Part shown: positions 15,757-19,885 of the stretch, piece by piece
Numbering within the stretch: the stretch's first letter is position 1
Layout: every line of letters begins with the position of its first letter
Origin: Desulfuromonadaceae bacterium
Lineage (GTDB): Bacteria > Desulfobacterota > Desulfuromonadia > Desulfuromonadales > Desulfuromonadaceae
Direction of reading: 5' to 3'
Length of the DNA: 19,885 nt
Assembly: GCA_027065245.1 (NCBI GenBank)
Contig: JAMOOS010000033.1
Coordinates: 1 to 19,885 of the forward strand
Notes under the pieces: model-generated
Database searches by the model: none
Told to the model about the DNA's origin: nothing
Seen by the model: only the letters and a program-made list of their open reading frames with translations
Made by a program: the position numbers and the translations under genes

Positions 15757-17073
15757 CTACTCGTCATCAGCGGCGTTTTCCGCCGTAGCGTTCTGTACCT
15801 GCGCAAACATTGTCGCCGTTTCGGCAGCCGGCAACTGCTCGACACTGCGCAGTTTTCTCTCCATGGCCCGGGTACGAACCTCGGTTTGATCGATGGTACG
15901 GCTGGCAGTGTTCAACTGTTTTTTCACCTTGGCCAACACTTCGCCAAATTTGCTGAATTCGCTTTTTACCGCCCCCAGAATACGCCAGGCCTCCGCAGCC
16001 TGCTGTTCAATCGCCAGCGTCTGAAAACCGAGACGCAAACTGCTCAGTATTGCCACCAGGTTGGTGGGCCCGGCCACAACTACCCGGTAGCGGCACTGCA
16101 ACTCTTCCACCAACGCCGGCTGCCGGAGAATTTCGGCATGTAATCCCTCGGTGGCAAGAAACATGATGGCAAAATCCGTTGTCGCCGGTGGTGCGATATA
16201 TTTGTCGTGGATATCCCTGGCCTCGCTCCGCACCGTTTTGGCCAGACCGTCCGCCGCCGCCTGCACCGCCGCCGCGTCACCATGGTCGGCGGCGTTTTGC
16301 AGGCGCACATAATCTTCCTGGGGGAACTTGGAGTCGATGGGCAGCCATACTGGCGTATCGGGATCATCTGTAGGGCCGGGCAGACGAACAGCAAACTCCA
16401 CCCGCTCGGCACTGCCGGGTTTAACACACACATTTTTGTCAAATTGACCGGCGGTAAGAACCTGTTCAAGAAGGGCTTCCAGTTGCACTTCGGCCCAGGT
16501 GCCACGCGCCTTGACATTGGTGAGTACCCGTTTGAGATCACCGACACCAGTAGCCAGATGCTGCATCTCACCCAAACCTTTGTGTACCGTTTCGAGACGA
16601 TCACTGACCAGCTTAAACGACTCGCCCAGCCGTTTTTCCAGGGTGTCATGCAACTTTTCGTCTACAGTCCGGCGCATTTCGTCCAGTTTTTTCTCGTTAC
16701 TCTCCTGCATTTCCCTGACGCGGTTATCGAAGGTGGCGCGGATGCGTTCCAGTCCGTCGAGGTTGGTCTGCGCCAACTCCCTGAGCTGTCGGCCCATCCC
16801 CTCCAGTTGTGTCTGTTGCAGCGCCGCCATTTTGCCAAGCGTGTCGGTAACCATGGCGGCATTGCGTTCGAGGCCGCTGGTGACTTCGGCGCGCAGAGCC
16901 CTTTCGGCCGCACGTGTCGCCTCCCGCTCAGCGGCCAGTTCGGCGCGTACTCCGGCGCGCACCATGGCCGACACATCGGCAAAACCCTTGCTCTGCCGCA
17001 GCAACACCACAACCAGCAATGCCAGAATGGCAAAAACTACGGCAATCAATACCAAACCCAAAATACCGGCCAC
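15757..17073 (-). CDS. rmuC: DNA recombination protein RmuC homologue
   Basis: 438 residues, starting at GTG 17073 with GGGAGGAG about five bases upstream. An N-terminal membrane helix (3-25) is followed by a long coiled coil (about 30-165, rich in Arg/Glu/Ala) and the conserved RmuC core: RGTWAEVQLEALLEQVL, VWLPIDSKFPQEDYVRLQ, IHDKYIAPPATTDFAIMFL, VVVAGPTNLVAILSSLRLGF and a C-terminal helical tail. The core has a predicted nuclease-like fold, and in E. coli rmuC limits inversion at short inverted repeats; the biochemical activity is poorly defined. It lies 41 bases after ktrA in the hemB-ktrB-ktrA run and is probably co-transcribed. Confidence 0.95.
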   Translation of the reverse strand: MAGILGLVLIAVVFAILALLVVVLLRQSKGFADVSAMVRAGVRAELAAEREATRAAERALRAEVTSGLERNAAMVTDTLGKMAALQQTQLEGMGRQLRELAQTNLDGLERIRATFDNRVREMQESNEKKLDEMRRTVDEKLHDTLEKRLGESFKLVSDRLETVHKGLGEMQHLATGVGDLKRVLTNVKARGTWAEVQLEALLEQVLTAGQFDKNVCVKPGSAERVEFAVRLPGPTDDPDTPVWLPIDSKFPQEDYVRLQNAADHGDAAAVQAAADGLAKTVRSEARDIHDKYIAPPATTDFAIMFLATEGLHAEILRQPALVEELQCRYRVVVAGPTNLVAILSSLRLGFQTLAIEQQAAEAWRILGAVKSEFSKFGEVLAKVKKQLNTASRTIDQTEVRTRAMERKLRSVEQLPAAETATMFAQVQNATAENAADDE

Positions 17074-17114
17074 GAACTCCTCCCGATAGCAGCAGAGCAG
17101 CCACCGCAGCGTAT

Positions 17115-17801
17115 CTACGCCTTGGTTGCCGCGCTGAAATGACTCAGCACATCATTTTCCCCCAATACCAGCAGTACCGCACCGTCCTCCAGCGGCTCCT
17201 CCGGCGACGGGTTGGGCGTTACCTGCTCACGCCCCTGCACCTCACTGCGGATGGCGATTACGGTGATGTGATATTTTTTGCGCAGATCGAGCTCAATGAG
17301 GGATTTACCGACAAAAGAAGGGGGCAGCGGCACTTCGACAATGGAAACGTTGGTGCCCAGAGGCAGGTAGTTGCTGATATTGGGCGAGATGATATCGTGG
17401 GCGATCTGAATGGCCATATCACGCTGGGGGAACACCACCGAGGTAGCCCCGACGGCACGGATGGCGTCCGCCTCCTGCTCGGTATCCACCTGCACCATGA
17501 TCTCCTCCACGCCGACTTTTTTAAGCATGTTGGTTACCAGCACGGTAATGTCAAAATGGCGCCGCAGCGCCACCACCGCCACATCGACATCAAACACGCC
17601 ATGGCCCTGCAACACCTCGCGATTGGTGATATCGGTGCAGATTACCTTGGAAGCAAACGGCGCCATCCGGTCGACAATGCCCTGATTGTGATCCACCGCC
17701 ACAGTAAATATGCCGCCATCGTACAGGGTTTTGACAATCTGCTCGCCAAAGGTACCCAGCCCCATCACCGCTACCGACCTGTCTGTTTTTGTGGTTGCCA
17801 T
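17115..17801 (-). CDS. ktrA: TrkA/KtrA family potassium uptake regulatory subunit
   Basis: 228 residues, the single-copy RCK size typical of KtrA and half that of E. coli TrkA. The N-terminal Rossmann domain shows AVMGLGTFGEQIVKTL (GxGxxG at 14-19), the ribose-binding acid in VAVDHN, and VVFPQRDMAIQIA; the C-terminal TrkA_C domain (about 150-222) shows LPPSFVGKSLIELDLRKKY and LEDGAVLLVLGENDVL. It should form a cytosolic nucleotide-gated ring on the KtrB dimer. AGGAGAT is the ribosome site, and the ktrB stop lies 13 bases upstream, so the two are one transcription unit. Confidence 0.95.
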   Translation of the reverse strand: MATTKTDRSVAVMGLGTFGEQIVKTLYDGGIFTVAVDHNQGIVDRMAPFASKVICTDITNREVLQGHGVFDVDVAVVALRRHFDITVLVTNMLKKVGVEEIMVQVDTEQEADAIRAVGATSVVFPQRDMAIQIAHDIISPNISNYLPLGTNVSIVEVPLPPSFVGKSLIELDLRKKYHITVIAIRSEVQGREQVTPNPSPEEPLEDGAVLLVLGENDVLSHFSAATKA

Positions 17802-17814
17802 CAGCTATCTCCTG

Positions 17815-19188
17815 TCAGCCAACAATAATATCCTCTTCCGCATAGGAATATTCCAGCCGCTGGCGCGTCCCGATCACCGAGCTGGCAATCAGCACCGGCC
17901 CTAAACGGCCAAGAAACATGCACATGACAATGATCAGCCGCCCCGGCTCCGACAGGGTGGCGGTTATGCCGGTGGAAAGACCCACCGTACACAGAGCCGA
18001 TACCACCTCAAACAGATATTCGAGAAACTGGCCGCGATGCTGGCAGTGGGGCACGCCGAACAGCTCGCTTACCTGCAGCATAATCACCGCCACGATCACC
18101 ACGCCAAGAAACGCCGCCACCGTGGTCAACGCCTTGGTAACAGTCTCCGGCGGCAGGCTGCGGTTGAACATCTCCACCTTGGCGCGGTTGCGAATACGCG
18201 AGCGCAACAGTGCCGCCATGGCGGCGATGGAGGTGGTTTTCATGCCACCGGCGGTGGAACCAGGCGAACCGCCCACCAGCATAAGCAACATCAGAATCAA
18301 CAGACTGGCATTGGTCAGGCTGGCGATATCAACACTATTGAAACCGGCGGTACGGGCGGTGACAGACAGAAACAGGCTCTGCCACAAGTGGCTGACAAAT
18401 GACACCGGCATGGCATCGTCAGTGAGCTCCAGCACAAAAAACAGCAGTGTACCGGCGGCCACCAGCACCAGTGAAGTAACAAGCACCACCTTGCTGTGCA
18501 GGCTGATACGCACCCGCCGCCTGCGGCGCTGCCCGGCCAGCCATTGCTTGATATCAGCGGCCACCACAAAGCCCAGGCCACCGAGAATGATGAGCACAAT
18601 GATGGTAAGGTTAATCACCCAGTCGTCGCGATAACTGATGAGGCTGTCGGAAAACAAACTGAATCCGGCGTTGCAAAAGGCCGACACGGAATGAAATACC
18701 CCGGCCCACAGCGCCTGCCCCGCTTCCATGTGGTAGGTAAAGATAAATCGCAGCGCCAGCACTACAGCGCCGACACCCTCCACGATCAAGGTGTAGCCGA
18801 CCACACTGCGGATCAGCTCGCGCGGCGTTACCGTCGGCAGCATGCCGAAACTCTCCTGCAGCAGCATCCGCCGCGACAGATCGATCTTACCGCGCCGCAA
18901 CAACAGCAGCAGGTTGGAAAAGGTCAGAATACCCAGCCCACCAACCTGAATCAGCAGCAGAATAATCACCTGGCCGAACAGCGTAAAATCGCGCCCAGTA
19001 TCACGCACCACCAGCCCGGTAACACACACCGCCGAGGTAGCGGTGAACAGCGCATCGCTAAACGACGCTCCGCGCGCCAGCACCGTGGTACCCGGCAGCA
19101 GCAGCGCCAGGCTGCCCAGCACAATCAGCGCCGCAAACGACAGCACCAGCAGCTTGGACGGTGTAAGTATCCGTTGCCAACGTACCAT
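17815..19188 (-). CDS. ktrB: TrkH/KtrB family potassium transporter, membrane subunit
   Basis: 457 residues, KtrB-sized. The four M1-P-M2 repeats each keep a filter glycine: SAVCVTG (52-58), SAFCNAG (169-175), TARTAG (277-282) and SALCTVG (397-403). The mid-region GGSPGSTAGGMKTTS (317-330 area) is the family hallmark. It carries K+ across the inner membrane, possibly with Na+, gated by the adjacent KtrA. Its ATG directly abuts the hemB stop (TAGATG), so it is translated from a hemB-led message. Whether it depends on Na+ cannot be judged. Confidence 0.96.
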   Translation of the reverse strand: MVRWQRILTPSKLLVLSFAALIVLGSLALLLPGTTVLARGASFSDALFTATSAVCVTGLVVRDTGRDFTLFGQVIILLLIQVGGLGILTFSNLLLLLRRGKIDLSRRMLLQESFGMLPTVTPRELIRSVVGYTLIVEGVGAVVLALRFIFTYHMEAGQALWAGVFHSVSAFCNAGFSLFSDSLISYRDDWVINLTIIVLIILGGLGFVVAADIKQWLAGQRRRRRVRISLHSKVVLVTSLVLVAAGTLLFFVLELTDDAMPVSFVSHLWQSLFLSVTARTAGFNSVDIASLTNASLLILMLLMLVGGSPGSTAGGMKTTSIAAMAALLRSRIRNRAKVEMFNRSLPPETVTKALTTVAAFLGVVIVAVIMLQVSELFGVPHCQHRGQFLEYLFEVVSALCTVGLSTGITATLSEPGRLIIVMCMFLGRLGPVLIASSVIGTRQRLEYSYAEEDIIVG

Positions 19189-19885
19189 CTACCGCTGCAG
19201 CAGCCGGGCCGCCTCTTTAGCATGATAGGTGATGATCAGATCGGCACCGGCACGTTTGAAACCGGTAAGAGTCTCCATCATCACCCGGTCGTGATCGATC
19301 CAGCCACGCTCCGCCGCCGCTTTGAGCATGGCGTACTCGCCGGAGACGTTGTAGGCCACCAGAGGCAGATCGAAGCGTTCCTTGATATCGCGGATGATAT
19401 CCATATAGGCCAGCGCCGGTTTCACCATCAGAAAATCGGCACACTCCTCCACATCCAGCGCCGCTTCGCGTACCGCCTCCAGCCGGTTGGCCGGATCCAT
19501 CTGGTAACTGCGCCGGTCGCCAAACTGCGGCGTGGAATCGGCGGCATCCCGAAACGGGCCATAGTAGGCGCTGGCGTATTTAACCGCATAGCTCATAATG
19601 GGAATATGGCTGAAACCGTTGTCGTCCAGCCGGGCGCGAATGGCGCTGATCCGTCCATCCATCATATCGCTGGGAGCGACAATATCCGCTCCGGCCCGGG
19701 CATGAGACAACGCCTCCGCCGCCAACAGCTCCAGCGTGGCGTCGTTATCCACATCGCCATCTTTAATAACGCCGCAATGGCCGTGGTCGGTATATTCACA
19801 CATACACACATCGGTGATCACCGTCAGCTGCGGCAGTTCAGCCTTGATGGCGCGAATAGTGCGCTGAATAATGCCGTCGTCGCTG
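19189..19885 (-). CDS. hemB: Delta-aminolevulinic acid dehydratase (porphobilinogen synthase), C-terminal two thirds
   Basis: The last ~232 codons are present; the 5' end lies beyond the window. It condenses two 5-aminolevulinate to porphobilinogen in tetrapyrrole synthesis. Visible are the metal-binding cysteines DVCMCEYTDHGHCG (the CxC...C arrangement of zinc-dependent enzymes), SDMMDGRI, the A-site Lys in MSYAVKYASAYYGPFRDAA, the Schiff-base Lys in FLMVKPALAYMD and the terminal DLIITYHAKEAA. The stop TAG touches the ktrB start codon. It appears to lead the hemB-ktrB-ktrA-rmuC run. The zinc cysteines contrast with the aspartate-type, magnesium-dependent enzymes of some relatives. Confidence 0.96.
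   Translation of the reverse strand, partial: SDDGIIQRTIRAIKAELPQLTVITDVCMCEYTDHGHCGVIKDGDVDNDATLELLAAEALSHARAGADIVAPSDMMDGRISAIRARLDDNGFSHIPIMSYAVKYASAYYGPFRDAADSTPQFGDRRSYQMDPANRLEAVREAALDVEECADFLMVKPALAYMDIIRDIKERFDLPLVAYNVSGEYAMLKAAAERGWIDHDRVMMETLTGFKRAGADLIITYHAKEAARLLQR

Overview
The window looks like chromosomal DNA of a Desulfuromonadales-type (Desulfobacterota) bacterium. This is inferred from gene content only: an Mrp/NBP35 ATPase with a cysteine-rich N-terminus, ATP-type PEP carboxykinase, an ElbB homologue, a hemB-ktrB-ktrA-rmuC run, many c-di-GMP proteins, and a secreted SUMF1-like repeat protein. A gammaproteobacterial relative cannot be excluded. I see no rRNA, tRNA, CRISPR array, phage gene or transposase.

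Layout. Positions 1-127 (+) hold the 3' end of elbB, closed by a strong hairpin terminator. Positions 176-6942 (-) hold five genes reading leftward. From upstream to downstream these are a membrane GGDEF diguanylate cyclase, a DGDEF-EAL protein translationally coupled to it (TGATG), an unrecognised seven-helix membrane protein, an exported protein of four ~100-residue repeats ending in a SUMF1/FGE-like domain, and a zinc-ribbon membrane protein. Positions 6943-7314 are an AT-richer divergent intergenic region. Positions 7315-11349 (+) hold an M24 metallopeptidase, an Mrp/NBP35 Fe-S carrier ATPase and pckA, with recognisable promoters and a textbook terminator after pckA. Positions 11426-11587 carry a compact palindromic element with 18-bp terminal inverted repeats and no ORF worth calling, which resembles a MITE. 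Positions 11586-19885 (-) hold hemB (5' end beyond the window), ktrB, ktrA, rmuC, a lone LivJ-type periplasmic binding protein, and a PAS-GGDEF-EAL protein that overlaps it by ATGA.

How the genes work together. Three c-di-GMP enzymes lie in two separate translationally coupled arrangements. In one, a cyclase with an apparent inhibitory I-site is followed by a protein whose GGDEF motif is degenerate but whose EAL residues look intact, suggesting a synthesis/degradation pair. In the other, an orphan solute-binding protein is coupled to a bifunctional membrane sensor, a layout that parallels Vibrio NspS-MbaA and suggests small-molecule sensing rather than transport. The remaining genes are mostly housekeeping: haem synthesis, K+ uptake, DNA maintenance, Fe-S assembly, gluconeogenesis and peptide turnover.

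The best candidates for something undescribed are the binding-protein/c-di-GMP sensor pair, the five-gene c-di-GMP plus exported repeat-SUMF1 cluster, and the palindromic element at 11426-11587.
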